Of a DNA stretch of 64,000 nt, positions 8,724 to 18,300 are shown piece by piece. The stretch spans positions 20,701 to 84,700 of the forward strand of contig NZ_JBHVOS010000021.1 of the NCBI RefSeq assembly GCF_042887685.1, written 5' to 3'. Source of the stretch: Oerskovia sp042887685 (GTDB taxonomy: Bacteria > Actinomycetota > Actinomycetes > Actinomycetales > Cellulomonadaceae). Position numbers and translations under genes: made by a program. Every line of letters begins with the position of its first letter. The stretch's first letter is position 1. A model generated the notes under the pieces. That model saw only the letters and a list, made by a program, of their open reading frames with translations, made no database searches and was not told the DNA's origin.

Positions 8724-8888
8724 GGGCGTCCACGGGTGCAGACCCGGGCAGGTGTGGACGTCGTTGGAGGCGACCGCAGCGAGACGCAAGCGCACCGGAA
8801 CTGCACGAGCGGCCCGGACCGAGGGGAAGACGGTCCGGGCAAAAGGTGGCGAGCACCAGGTTGCGCTGAGGGGGTGACAGGGGGCGCG
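8724..8888. repeat. Direct repeat copy B (~165 bp), right edge of the Rhs remnant
   Basis: This copy aligns with 4418-4583 in the same orientation. It keeps the 10-bp stem (8812-8821 with 8831-8840) and the 9-base loop length, although bases just outside the stem differ. On the plus strand the stem is followed by AAAA, so it could act as a weak terminator here. No gene starts from it, unlike copy A. The bases from 8889 to 8975 hold no gene that I can see. Confidence 0.85.
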
Positions 8889-8975
8889 GTGGTTGGTGGG
8901 TGCCCGTGCCGGTCGTGAAGCAGAAGCCCTGCTACGCAGGAAGCGCAGCGTGGCGTGCCAACCCGATCGACAGTG

Positions 8976-9518
8976 CTAGATCCTGGAGATCTGCTCCCGA
9001 GCGATGTCGAGCAGCCCGGGCGCGGCCATCTCGCACCACTGATCCACGTGGTCGAGGTCGGGAAGCGGAAAGAAGGCGTCACGGTTCGTCAGTCGCCACT
9101 CCAGATACCTGGAGTCGTCGAGGTACGGATCCTCTGAACGGTTCGCCAGCGGCAGGACGACACGAGCCGCACTCTCCCGCATCAGCTCGCGGTCAGGCGC
9201 GGAGAGAACATCGAGCAGCATCGTAGTCTTGTAGACGGTCGTCGCGATGTTGTACATCTCCCATCCCACCGGCCCGTAGCCCCCCTCGGCACCGACGCAG
9301 GCCATCTTTCTCATCTCGCCACCATCGATCAACGAGAACATCCGACCAACGGTCTCAAATCTCAGCCACACGGCGGCACCCCTGCCCTGGTCGTTCGACC
9401 TCACCCAACCCGAAGGCGCGCCGCTCAACCTCTTCATCCCGAGTGCCTTGAACTGACCGTCGAGGCGACGCATGACCGCAGTTCGCGCCGCCGCGCGACT
9501 GAGCAGCTGTGACCCCAT
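8976..9518 (-). CDS. Hypothetical protein, possible orphan immunity protein
   Basis: The 180-residue product has no signal peptide, no membrane segment and no motif I recognise. It contains GRMFSLIDGGEMRKM, WEMYNIATTVYKTT and an acidic C-terminal third (SEDPYLDDSRYLEW, LPDLDHVDQWCEM). The ATG at 9518 is preceded by a GAGGGAG ribosome site and is preferred over an upstream start that would add a basic, low-quality leader. It lies just outside repeat copy B and points the same way as the Rhs remnants, so it may be a leftover immunity gene of a lost toxin tip. That function is inferred from position only. Confidence 0.6.
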   Translation of the reverse strand: MGSQLLSRAAARTAVMRRLDGQFKALGMKRLSGAPSGWVRSNDQGRGAAVWLRFETVGRMFSLIDGGEMRKMACVGAEGGYGPVGWEMYNIATTVYKTTMLLDVLSAPDRELMRESAARVVLPLANRSEDPYLDDSRYLEWRLTNRDAFFPLPDLDHVDQWCEMAAPGLLDIAREQISRI

Positions 9519-9654
9519 CACTCCCTCACCAAGACCCTCTGCATGCCTTCTCCGCCCTGACGAGCCCCTACGGATCCTGCTCCGCTGCGTGATCCCGTCG
9601 CAATTCGGCACAAGCTGGCTGCACCACGACGATGACCCGCCACGCTCTCTTGCC

Positions 9655-10884
9655 TCAGCCCCGCCCCTCCCGCACCCGCCTGCGCACGCGCCCCGCCGCC
9701 ACGATCGCCGACAGCAGCACCCGCGACGGCCAGCTCCCCACGGCGCACGTGACCGAGACGAGGTCCACGCGGTCGGGGTAGAGCATCGTCTCGTCCGGGT
9801 ACCGGCGCGGGTCGATGCAGCTGTCGACCAGCACCGTCCCGGGCATCTCGGCGAGCAGGCGCATCCCGAGCAGCCGCCCCCACGCCCCGGGCGAGTGAGC
9901 CGACCGCGCCGGGTCGTAGGCGTCGGAGATCGAGAACACCACGCCGTCGCGCCGGACGCGCACCGCGAGGTACACCGGCTCCGCCGCCGGGCCGACCCGC
10001 AGCACGTGGGCCTCGCCGCGCTCGCGGTACGACTCGATCAGCCCCGCGAACCACTCCGCCGCACCGGGCACCACCCGCCGGGCCTCGCCTCCCTTGGCCC
10101 GGTCGCCCTTCCAGCCCGCGGCCTCCAGGTCGAGGAACTGCTCGACGACGTCCGGCTCGTCCGTCGCGTCGACGATCCGCAGCTCGTGCCCGAGCTCTTC
10201 GACGAGGTGTCGCCGCCCGCGGCGCAGGTTCTTGCGCCGCGAGGCGGACAGCTGCGGACCGAGCACGTCGCCCGCCTCCTGGCCCGCCCCTTGCCCCGGC
10301 GCCGGCGCCGACGTCGACGCCGGCCCCGGCACCCGACCCGGCACGAACGCCCCGCGCGAGATGCGGTCCCACTCGCGCACCGGCATGCCCGCGCGGGCGA
10401 AGGCCTCCAGCAGCAGCGTCGTCGTCTCCCCCGACGACCTCAGCAACGGCAGGTCGACCGCCTGGCCGAGCGCTCGCCGTCGGGCACGGAGGGCCGCGAC
10501 CAGCGACTCGACCGCGAGCCGCGGGCGGGCCGCGTCCACGAGCGGCGCGCGCAGCGCCGCGAAGCGCTCGACGAACGGCCCGTCGAGGCTCGCGTGCCGC
10601 GCGGGCCACAGGCGGTTCCGGCCCACCGTCTCGAACGGCAGGAACGCGAGCCAGCCCGAGCCGTCGGCCACGACGATCGCCATGACCGCGCGTCCGCCTC
10701 CCATGCCGCGTGCTGCCGCCCCCAGGACGGCGGGCTCGAAGTACAGGTTGGGTTCGAGCGAGGAGTCCGCGAGGCGCTGCCAGGCAGCGAGGTCCTCGCC
10801 GCCCAGGTCGGCCACGCGCACGATCCTGCTCGTGACGCCCCCCGCCGCCCGGGCCCGGCCCGTGACCTCCGCACGCGTCGTCAC
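9655..10884 (-). CDS. FemAB/GNAT-like acyltransferase (CelD/BioF2-type), paralogue 1
   Basis: The 409-residue product is one of four related proteins in the window. They share an N-terminal block (EPNLYFEPA here), a basic stretch before the second domain (SASRRKNLRRGRRHL) and a signature (AAGWKGDRAKGG). This layout is typical of proteins with two GNAT-like folds that transfer acyl or aminoacyl groups during cell-wall or polysaccharide assembly; the substrate is unknown. A Pro/Ala/Gly-rich insert separates the two halves. The GTG start overlaps the TGA of the upstream paralogue (GTGA), so the two are translationally coupled. It is cytoplasmic by appearance, with no signal peptide. Confidence 0.75.
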   Translation of the reverse strand: MTTRAEVTGRARAAGGVTSRIVRVADLGGEDLAAWQRLADSSLEPNLYFEPAVLGAAARGMGGGRAVMAIVVADGSGWLAFLPFETVGRNRLWPARHASLDGPFVERFAALRAPLVDAARPRLAVESLVAALRARRRALGQAVDLPLLRSSGETTTLLLEAFARAGMPVREWDRISRGAFVPGRVPGPASTSAPAPGQGAGQEAGDVLGPQLSASRRKNLRRGRRHLVEELGHELRIVDATDEPDVVEQFLDLEAAGWKGDRAKGGEARRVVPGAAEWFAGLIESYRERGEAHVLRVGPAAEPVYLAVRVRRDGVVFSISDAYDPARSAHSPGAWGRLLGMRLLAEMPGTVLVDSCIDPRRYPDETMLYPDRVDLVSVTCAVGSWPSRVLLSAIVAAGRVRRRVREGRG

Positions 10885-12023
10885 CGGAAGCGCCGCGCCA
10901 CGCGTGCGACGCCGCGCATGACCCGCATGGTCAGCCGCGCCGCGAGCGTCCCCGTCACGACGGTCGACGAGACCATCGTGAGCCGGTCGGGGAACAGGTC
11001 CGTCGCGTCCTTGTAGAGCGAGGGGTTCATCGAGCTGTCGAACACCTCGACGTCGGAGTTCTCGTCGAGCCACGACAACGCCATCATGCGCCCGATCGCG
11101 CCCGGCCCGTAGCGCGCCCACTCCTCGCTGTACACGTCGAAGTAGCCGAACGCCGTGGACCCCGTGCACACGATGACCGCCATGTGCAGCAGGACCCCAC
11201 CGGCCACGAGCGCGAACACGTGAGCGCGCCCCGTCTCGGCGAAGCCCGCGAGCATCTGCGTGAACCACTCCTGCCCGCCACGGCGGCTCCGGAACCCCAT
11301 GCCGCCGCGCGCCGCGTCGCCCTTCCACCCCTGCTGCTCGAAGTCGAGGAACGCCTTCGCGATCTCCGGGTCGTCGCCCCTGTCCTCGAGGACCAGGGTC
11401 TCGCCCACCGCCCGCTCGAGGCGCCGGCGACCGCGCGCGAGCGACTTCCCGCGAGGCATCCGCTCGGCCCAGCTCCCGGGCTCCCCCTCGTCGAACCGGA
11501 CCGCACCCCGAGGGTCGCCGCCCCACGTGTGCACCGGGATGCCGCGCTCCCGGCACACCTCTCCGAGCCGCCGGCCGACCCGGCCGTCACGGGACAGCAG
11601 GTGCAGGTCGATCGCCTGCCCGAGCTCACGACGTCGTTCGTGGAACGCGTCGACCAGCGCCTCGACGGCCTCGTCGACGCGCTCACCGTCGACGAGCGGC
11701 GTGCCCAGCGGGCAGTACAGCGCCAGGAAGTCCGACCCGGTCGAGGCGTGCCGCCACGGCCAGCGCTTGTCGCCAGGGACCATCTCGAACGGGAGCGCGG
11801 CCCACCACCCGCCGGGCTCCGCCTCTCCGGGCGCGGTCCCGCCCGGGTCGTCGACGACCAGCAGCCGCAGCTCCGAGCCGCCGCTGAGCTCGCGCACCGC
11901 GGGCACCAGCATCTCGGGCTCGAAGTACGGGTTGGGCTCGGCGGAGCGGGCTGCGAGCGCCCTCCACTCCTCGATCTCCTGATCCGTCAGGTCGATGATG
12001 CTCAGCACACGGCTCCGTGCCAT
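10881..12023 (-). CDS. FemAB/GNAT-like acyltransferase (CelD/BioF2-type), paralogue 2
   Basis: The 380-residue product has the same plan as its downstream partner: EPNPYFEPEML near residue 28, a basic segment around KSLARGRRRLERAV, the signature QQGWKGDAARGG, and a C-terminal block with GAIGRMMALSWL and SLYKDATDLFPDR. The ATG at 12023 has an AGAAGG ribosome site. It is first of a two-gene unit and divergent from the PAP2 gene across about 230 bp that contain no other gene. A role in acylating polymer or peptidoglycan precursors is inferred from family resemblance and from the surrounding glycosyltransferases. Confidence 0.75.
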   Translation of the reverse strand: MARSRVLSIIDLTDQEIEEWRALAARSAEPNPYFEPEMLVPAVRELSGGSELRLLVVDDPGGTAPGEAEPGGWWAALPFEMVPGDKRWPWRHASTGSDFLALYCPLGTPLVDGERVDEAVEALVDAFHERRRELGQAIDLHLLSRDGRVGRRLGEVCRERGIPVHTWGGDPRGAVRFDEGEPGSWAERMPRGKSLARGRRRLERAVGETLVLEDRGDDPEIAKAFLDFEQQGWKGDAARGGMGFRSRRGGQEWFTQMLAGFAETGRAHVFALVAGGVLLHMAVIVCTGSTAFGYFDVYSEEWARYGPGAIGRMMALSWLDENSDVEVFDSSMNPSLYKDATDLFPDRLTMVSSTVVTGTLAARLTMRVMRGVARVARRFR

Positions 12024-12250
12024 GAAGGACCTTCTGTCGTCCGGCGATCGCTTTCCCTGGACCTCGCGAGACCGGTGCCCGGGGCATCTGCAGTACGACG
12101 GTAGACACCGAACGACGTCGGGGCCACAGTGGGAGCACTGATTTCACCCGACCGGACTCCCCACGCCGCGCCGTCGTCGTCCGACAGTGCTCGCAGCTGC
12201 CCGCAGGTGCCCCCCAGGGGCTGCCCGACGTACTCCCAGGAAGGCTGCCC

Positions 12251-12895
12251 GTGACCACGGACGAGCTGCACGACGTCGGCACCCGCCTCGGGCGGTCGGC
12301 CCGGGTCCCGCTCCTGCTCGCGGGGGCGCTCGTGCTCGGCGCGATCTTCGCCGTGACGTACGTCGTGACCGTCCGCACGCTCGCGGGGCAGCAGCTCGAC
12401 AACGGCGCGTTCGTCTCGTGGCAGCAGCTCAACCCGTTCCTCGGGTCGTTCGCGCAGGTCCTGCGACCGGCCCTGCCCGTGGCGCTCGGGGTCGTGTGCG
12501 CGGTCCTCGGGGTGCTCGCGCTGAGGGCCCGCCGGTGGCGAGCGGTCGTGCGGGCGGTGGCCGTCGTGGTGGTCACGATCCCGCTCGCTCGCTGGCTCCG
12601 CGACGGGGCGCTCGACCGGCCGGACCTCGCCGACCTCGCCTACCCCCAGAACACCCTGCCCTCGGGGCACGTCGCGGTGACGGCCGCGCTGTGCGTCGCG
12701 GTCCTGTTCCTCTGGCCGCGCCGCTCGGGGGCCCTCGTGGCGTGGGCCGTGGTCGTGAGTCTCGTCGCGTGCGTCGCCTCGCTGCTCGAGCACGCGCACC
12801 GCCCGAGCGACGTCGTCGCGTCCCTCGCGCTCGTGGGGGCGCTCACGTGCCTGGTGCTGGCGTGCACGCAGCGTCGGGACCCCCTCACGAGGTAG
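12251..12895 (+). CDS. PAP2-family membrane phosphatase
   Basis: The 214-residue product has about five or six hydrophobic segments. It carries the PAP2 motif PSGH at residues 137-140 and a second motif HRPSDV with His183 and Asp187. The first motif (K/R with RP) is not clear, and the arginine normally before the final histidine seems replaced, so activity is not certain. Such proteins remove phosphate from lipid phosphates, often undecaprenyl pyrophosphate, to recycle the carrier after glycan export, which fits the setting. The GTG start follows AGGAAGG. It ends tail to tail with a glycosyltransferase gene at a hairpin. Confidence 0.8.
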   Translation: MTTDELHDVGTRLGRSARVPLLLAGALVLGAIFAVTYVVTVRTLAGQQLDNGAFVSWQQLNPFLGSFAQVLRPALPVALGVVCAVLGVLALRARRWRAVVRAVAVVVVTIPLARWLRDGALDRPDLADLAYPQNTLPSGHVAVTAALCVAVLFLWPRRSGALVAWAVVVSLVACVASLLEHAHRPSDVVASLALVGALTCLVLACTQRRDPLTR

Positions 12896-12954
12896 AACGT
12901 CCTGCGTCGAGGTAGTACCCGCAGGGGTCTACCTCGTGCAGCAGGTCCTACCTC
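12889..12954. terminator. Nested hairpin between convergent genes
   Basis: GAGGTAG occurs at 12889-12895 and 12909-12915, and its complement CTACCTC at 12929-12935 and 12948-12954. The inner pair, extended to CGAGGTAG and CTACCTCG with CCC/GGG, forms a compact hairpin; the outer pair includes both stop codons. The arrangement suits a bidirectional terminator for the PAP2 and glycosyltransferase genes. Confidence 0.65.
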
Positions 12955-14162
12955 GGCGCACGGGCTCGCCGGGCGGACCGGGATCTCAGGACGCGCTCGT
13001 AGACGTCGTCGTACCGGTCCACGACGGCCTCCCACGTGTAGCGCTCGACCTCGCGACGCCCCGCGGCCCCGAGCGCAGCCGCGACGTCCGGCGCGTCCAG
13101 CAGCGACCCGATCACCCCCGCGAGCGCCTCGGCGTCCCGGGGGTCGACGAGCAGGCCGTCGACGCCGTCGGTGAGGAGCGTGCGGGGCCCTCCGAGCACG
13201 GTGCCCACCACGGGGCGCCCGGCCCGCCAGGCCTCGAGCACGACGATCGACGCGGCCTCCTTGCGGCTCGGCACGACCACGACCGTGGCCGCCGCGAGCG
13301 CCTCGGCGACGGCGTCCGGCCCCAGCATCCCGGGGAAGGACACGCGGTCCTCGACGCCGAGCGTCCGGGCCCGGCGCCGCAGCTCCGAGAGCTCCGACCC
13401 GTCGCCCACGATCACGAGCCCGGCCCGGTCGGCGAGGCTCGACGACGCGAAGGCTTCGAGCAGCAGGTCGAAGCCCTTGACGTGCTCGACGCGGCCGACC
13501 GCGAGCAGCACGGGACGCCCGACGGCGTCGGGCGGGTCCGCGGGTCGGGCCGGGTCCACGCGGGGCGCCGGAGGACCTGCCGGGCCTGTGGCCTGCGCCG
13601 GGAGCTCGACCCCGTTGGGCACGACGACGGCCCCCGGGTACCCGAAGCGCTCGGCCAGGTCCTCGGTGACGATCGTGGAGCAGCCCGTCACGGCGTCCGC
13701 GCGGGCGAGCGCCGCACCGAACCAGGTGCGCATCCACCAGGACGTGCCGAGCGCGTCGTGGTCGTCGGCGAACGTCTCGCCGTGCGAGCTGACGACGAGC
13801 GGCGTGCGGGTCAGGCGCCCCAGGGCCGTGGCGTAGACGCCGTTGGGGCCGAAGCACTGCACGTGCAGGACGTCGGGGCGCAGCGAGCGGTACGCGCGGG
13901 TCCAGCGCCACGCGGCGGCGGGCCAGCGCACCGCGAAGGACAGGACGCCGCGGGCGCCGCGCGAGGGCTGGGGGGTCGGGAGGTAGCGGACCGTGACGCC
14001 GTCGAGCACGCGGGTCCCGAGGTGCTCGCCCTGGTCGACGGCCCACACCTCGACCGTCTCCCCGCGCGCGGCGAGCACGCGCGCGACGTGCTGGACGTGG
14101 GTCTCGACGCCGCCCGTGCGGGGTGCGTAGGAGCTGGTGACGAGCGCGGTGCGGGGACTCAT
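12948..14162 (-). CDS. GT4-family glycosyltransferase
   Basis: The 404-residue product has the two-lobed GT-B layout. The acceptor half begins with SSYAPRTGGVETHVQHVA, the glycine-rich loop of retaining GT4 enzymes. The donor half contains VPNGVE, LLAVGRVEHVKGFDLLLEAF, and a catalytic region VVPSRKEAASIVVLEAWRAG in place of the common EGFG. It should transfer a sugar from a nucleotide sugar onto a lipid-linked acceptor at the inner membrane face. It is divergent from the glycosyltransferase at 14247 across 84 bp. The donor sugar cannot be told from sequence. Confidence 0.9.
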   Translation of the reverse strand: MSPRTALVTSSYAPRTGGVETHVQHVARVLAARGETVEVWAVDQGEHLGTRVLDGVTVRYLPTPQPSRGARGVLSFAVRWPAAAWRWTRAYRSLRPDVLHVQCFGPNGVYATALGRLTRTPLVVSSHGETFADDHDALGTSWWMRTWFGAALARADAVTGCSTIVTEDLAERFGYPGAVVVPNGVELPAQATGPAGPPAPRVDPARPADPPDAVGRPVLLAVGRVEHVKGFDLLLEAFASSSLADRAGLVIVGDGSELSELRRRARTLGVEDRVSFPGMLGPDAVAEALAAATVVVVPSRKEAASIVVLEAWRAGRPVVGTVLGGPRTLLTDGVDGLLVDPRDAEALAGVIGSLLDAPDVAAALGAAGRREVERYTWEAVVDRYDDVYERVLRSRSARRARAPR

Positions 14163-14202
14163 TTCGCCCCCTGGAGACCGTGGTCGGGGCGCTGCGCGCC
14201 GC

Positions 14203-14208
14203 TAGAGT
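14203..14208 (+). promoter_or_regulatory. Probable -10 box of the plus-strand glycosyltransferase
   Basis: TAGAGT fits the actinobacterial TANNNT -10 consensus and lies 38 bp before the ATG at 14247, in the 84-bp space between two divergent glycosyltransferase genes. No convincing -35 box is visible. Confidence 0.4.
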
Positions 14209-14246
14209 GGGGCACTTCCCGTGCCGCGAGAGAACGGACTCCCCGC

Positions 14247-15350
14247 ATGCCGCAGCTGGTGATCGCGACCGTCGCGGTTGAGGTGCCCATGGGCGCGCAA
14301 GTTTATCAGGAGGAGGTCGCCACACGGGCGGCCGGAGCCCTCTCCGCATCGTCCTCGGGCGCCGTTTCACCCACCGCGGCGCAGGCACCCGAAGGGGGCG
14401 AGGACTGGACCGTGCGTCGCACCGTCGCCCGTTCCCTGCGCTCACCCCTGCCGGGCACGCTCCGGCTCCCGCTCTCCCGCCTCGGCTCCGCCTCGCCCGC
14501 GCTCCGCCGGGCCGCGGGCCGGGTCGTCTACCCGCGCGGCGCCGTCGTGCACCGGGTGGGGCTCGAGCTGCCCCCGCACCCGACGCGCGACGTCGTGACC
14601 ATCCAGGACGTGGTGTCCTGGCGGTTCGACGACGAGTCCCGGCCGGTGCGAGCGGCCGCCGAGGAGGCCCGCCGCGCGGCGGCCGTCGTCACCGTCTCCG
14701 AGTTCAGCGCCGACGAGATCGCCGAGCTGCTGGGCGTCGAGCGCCCGCACGTCGCCTACAACGGGGTCGACGAACGCTACTTCCGCACCGCGCCGCTCGA
14801 CGTCGCGGCCCTCGACGCGCTGGGCGTCACGGGCCCGTACGTGCTGCACGCGGGCGGCGCGTCGCGCCGCAAGAACCTCGAGAGCCTCGCCGCGGCGTGG
14901 CCGCTGATCCACAGCGCACGCCCGGACCTCACGCTCGTCATGAGCGGGCCGCGCAACGCGCGGCGCGACGCGCTGTTCGGTGCGCTCGCGGGCACGCGCC
15001 TCGTGGGCCGCCTGCCCGACGACGTCATGCCCGGTCTCGTCGCGGGTGCGGCCGTCGTCGTGGTCCCCTCGCACTACGAGGGCTTCGGCCTGCCCGCGCT
15101 CGAAGGGATGGCCGCGGGGGTGCCCGTGGTCGCGGCGCGCACGAGCTCGCTGCCCGAGGTCGTGGGCGACGGGGGGCTGCTCGTCGACCCGACGCCCGAC
15201 GAGATCGCCCAGGCGACCCTGTTCGCGCTCTCGGACGACCCGGAGGTCGCGGCCATGGTCGAGCGCGGCCGGGTCCGCTCGGCCGACTTCACGTGGGAGC
15301 GCAGCGCGGCGCAGCACGCGGCCGTGTGGCGGAGCGTGGCCGCGCGCTGA
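14247..15350 (+). CDS. GT4-family glycosyltransferase
   Basis: The 367-residue product shows the GT4 C-terminal lobe clearly: VAYNGVDERYF, YVLHAGGASRRKNLESLAAAW, and VVPSHYEGFGLPALEGMAAG with the catalytic glutamate pattern. The N-terminal lobe is short and starts MPQLVIATVAVEV. An open frame extends upstream but reaches into the divergent gene, so the ATG at 14247 is preferred. It faces the glycosidase gene tail to tail, with 6 bp between stops. Its likely role is addition of one sugar to the repeat unit of the local polymer. Confidence 0.85.
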   Translation: MPQLVIATVAVEVPMGAQVYQEEVATRAAGALSASSSGAVSPTAAQAPEGGEDWTVRRTVARSLRSPLPGTLRLPLSRLGSASPALRRAAGRVVYPRGAVVHRVGLELPPHPTRDVVTIQDVVSWRFDDESRPVRAAAEEARRAAAVVTVSEFSADEIAELLGVERPHVAYNGVDERYFRTAPLDVAALDALGVTGPYVLHAGGASRRKNLESLAAAWPLIHSARPDLTLVMSGPRNARRDALFGALAGTRLVGRLPDDVMPGLVAGAAVVVVPSHYEGFGLPALEGMAAGVPVVAARTSSLPEVVGDGGLLVDPTPDEIAQATLFALSDDPEVAAMVERGRVRSADFTWERSAAQHAAVWRSVAAR

Positions 15351-15356
15351 CGCGGG

Positions 15357-18300
15357 TCAGGCCCCGGGCCCCCAGGCCTGGAGCGCGCTCACGGTCGCGA
15401 CGTACGCGCTCTCGGTGGTCAGCGGCAGGAAGGACGGGTGCAGCCCGCCCACCACGCCCGAGTAGTTCGCCGCGAGCACGGGGACGCCCCGCTCGGTCGT
15501 CATGGGCACCGAGACGCGCACCGCGGTGACCTCGACCGGGTCGATGTCGAACACGGCGACCCGGTCGGAGAACTGGTCCTTCTGCTGGACGACGTCCTGC
15601 CACGTGCCGTCGGGCAGCTGGACCGAGACCGTGTAGTCCCGCAGCCCCATGCTGCAGCACCGGATCCCGGCCGTCGCGACACCGATGCGGTCGATCGTCT
15701 GCGGCCCGTCGGTCGTCACGGTCACCGAGGGGTTCTCGTCGACGACGTCGTCTGCGAGACGACCGGAGCGCCACGGGTCGCGCACGTCGAACGTCCCGGA
15801 CGTCACGACCTGGGTGTCGGCCTCCTCGTGGGTCGAGGTAGCGGTGACGGGGCGCCCGGCCAGGAGATCCGGGCCGAAGTGCTGGGCCGCCTCGACGGCG
15901 AGTGTCTGGCCCGGCGCACCGACGAGGAAGACCGGCGCACCCGTGACCGGGAGGTCGGCGCCGTCCGGGCCGACGTCGATGCTCGTCTCGGCCCCGTACT
16001 GGTCGACCATCCGCAGCGTGCCGGGTCCGCCGTCGGCCGTGACGCGCAGCGTGGTCGAGAGGTCGTCGCCCCAGACCGCGAGCAGCTGCTCGCCCGCCGG
16101 GCCCTCGGCCGAGGCCGCGAACGTCCCCGGTGCCCCCGTGTCGACGAACGTCGGTGCCTCGTAGGGCGCGAGCAGGGCCGAGGTCGCGGCGAACGCCGCA
16201 CCGGACGGCTTGACGTAGCTGCCGTACTGGACGAGCGACCACGAGTTGCCCGACTCCCCGAAGCCGCCCTCGGAGAAGAAGTACGTCCACTCGTCGATCC
16301 CCTCGGCCCCGTACCAGAGGAGCTTGCGCGCGACGTCGGAGCCGCCCGCCCAGAAGTTCGCGACGCCGTCGGACCACCAGCCGGACTCGGTGTCCCAGAC
16401 GGGCTTGGCACCGCACGGGGCGAGGGCCTCACGCAGCGCGTCGAGCTCGTCGCCCGGCTGGGAGAAGCCCTGCTCCTCCCACGAGCGGTTGAGACCCGTG
16501 TACGGGTGGATCCCGACCACGTCCATCGAGGCGCACCCCCCGGCCTCGACGAGCGCCGCCCACCAGTCGGGCACGATGCCCAGGGTGTTCCCGCCGACGA
16601 TCCGGACGCCCGGGAACGCGGCGCGCGCCCCGGCCGCGAACGGCGCACCGATCTGCTTCTCGTACTGCGCGCCGTCGTCGAAGCCCGTGTTGTTGGGCTC
16701 GTTCCACGGCTGCCAGGCGACGATGCCCGGCGCCTTCGCCGAGACCGCCGCGACGATCTCGCGCGACCAGCCCTCCCAGGTGCCCGCGTCAACCGCGGCC
16801 CGCTCGGCCTCACCGCCGGACCCGAGCTGGAGGGTCAGCGTGACGCCGCTCGTCTCCGCGAGCGCCGCGGCGGCCTCGAGCTCGGCGAACGGGTCGGTCT
16901 CGACCCCGTCCTCGGGCTCGGGCATGCCGGCGCTCGGGAGCGAGTCCCAGACGAGCCCGTCGGCGCTCGGGGTGCCGGACGGGTCGGGCACGATCGCACC
17001 GAAGTCGAGCTGCCAGCGGAAGCTGCCCACGCCGAGCTGGTCGGCGAGCTGCACCCCGCGCAGGACGGACGCCCCGCCCCAGTCGGCGCCGTCAGCCAGA
17101 CCGGCGAGGTCGAGCGGCGCGCCGGGCGCCCCCACCGTGTACCGCAGGCACGTCCCCGAGACCGGGTCGCCGCTCTCCCGGTCGACCAGCGCGGCGTCGA
17201 CCTCGTAGACACCGGGCCGCGTGGCAGGCAGCGTCACGGGCACGTCCCCGCCGTCCGCCGGGATGTCCACGACCTGCTCGTCGCCCACGACGGGGTCGAA
17301 CACCCGCGGGTCGCCCCGCACCTGGAAGCGCAGCTCGTACCGGTCGGCCCAGCGTCCCCACGAGTCGTCGAGGCTCAGCCTGACCGCGGGCTCCTCGCCC
17401 GGCGGGAAGTAGTTGTAGACCTCGTCGGTCACGAGGCCGGCCCCCACGCCCATGACCGAGAGGAAGCCGTCGTTGATCGCGTTGTACTTCACGGGTGCTC
17501 CGAGCTGGTACGCCATGCGGTCGGCCGTGACGGCGGTGAGCGCCACGGCGCCCTCGCTCGTCGTGAGGGCGTAGTACGTGCCGTCGTCGAGCACGAGGGG
17601 CGAGCCGTCGAGGAGCGTGAAGTCCGCGTCGAGGTCGGCGCGCGCGTCGGGCCACACGCCGCGGCGGACGCCGTCGGCACCGAAGTGCTCGAACCCGAGC
17701 CCATCCTCGATCACCACGAGCCCGTCGCCGTCGGGGGCCGGTGCGACGCCGACCACGGAGTCGAGCCAGTGCTGCGAGGGCTTGGCGAACGCCCACCTGC
17801 CGTTGGCCGTGGCTCCGAGGTGCAGCTCCTCGGCCCCGTCCTGGTCGAGGACCGTCAGGTCGTCCGTGGCCCCCGCGTCCGACTTCCCCGACGACTCGAG
17901 CACGAGCCCGCCGTCCGGGAGCTGCCCCAGCACCTGGCCCGGGAAGTCGTCCCGCGTGCCGAGGATCTTCCCGTCCGTCCCCACGAGGTGCATGGTGCGC
18001 TCGGTCTCGTGCACCCCGATCACGGGCCGCCCGTCGAGGTCGTCCCACATCGCCATGCCGTACAGGTCGAGGACCCCGCCCTCGGTCTGGTCGCCCTCGG
18101 GCAGGTGCGTCGTCCAGGACCGGGTGCCGTCGGGCTCGAACCGGACCAGGTCCCGGCGCTGCATGAGCGTGTCGAGGAAGTAGATGCCGCCGTCCGCGTC
18201 GACCTCGAACTGCTCGGGGCTGAACGCCTCGTTGCCCTCGTCGAGCTGCAGCTCGAAGTCCGTCGTGCCCTTCGCCTCGCCCGTCACGACGTCGTAGCGG

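Noticed and set aside
4418..8888. The repeat-bounded island as a composite transposon
   Set aside because: The repeats code for no transposase, lack terminal inverted repeats and have no short target duplications outside them.
12936..14246. Upstream extension of the plus-strand glycosyltransferase frame
   Set aside because: It runs antisense through the whole divergent glycosyltransferase gene and adds no GT4 sequence. The ATG at 14247 gives a normal-length enzyme.
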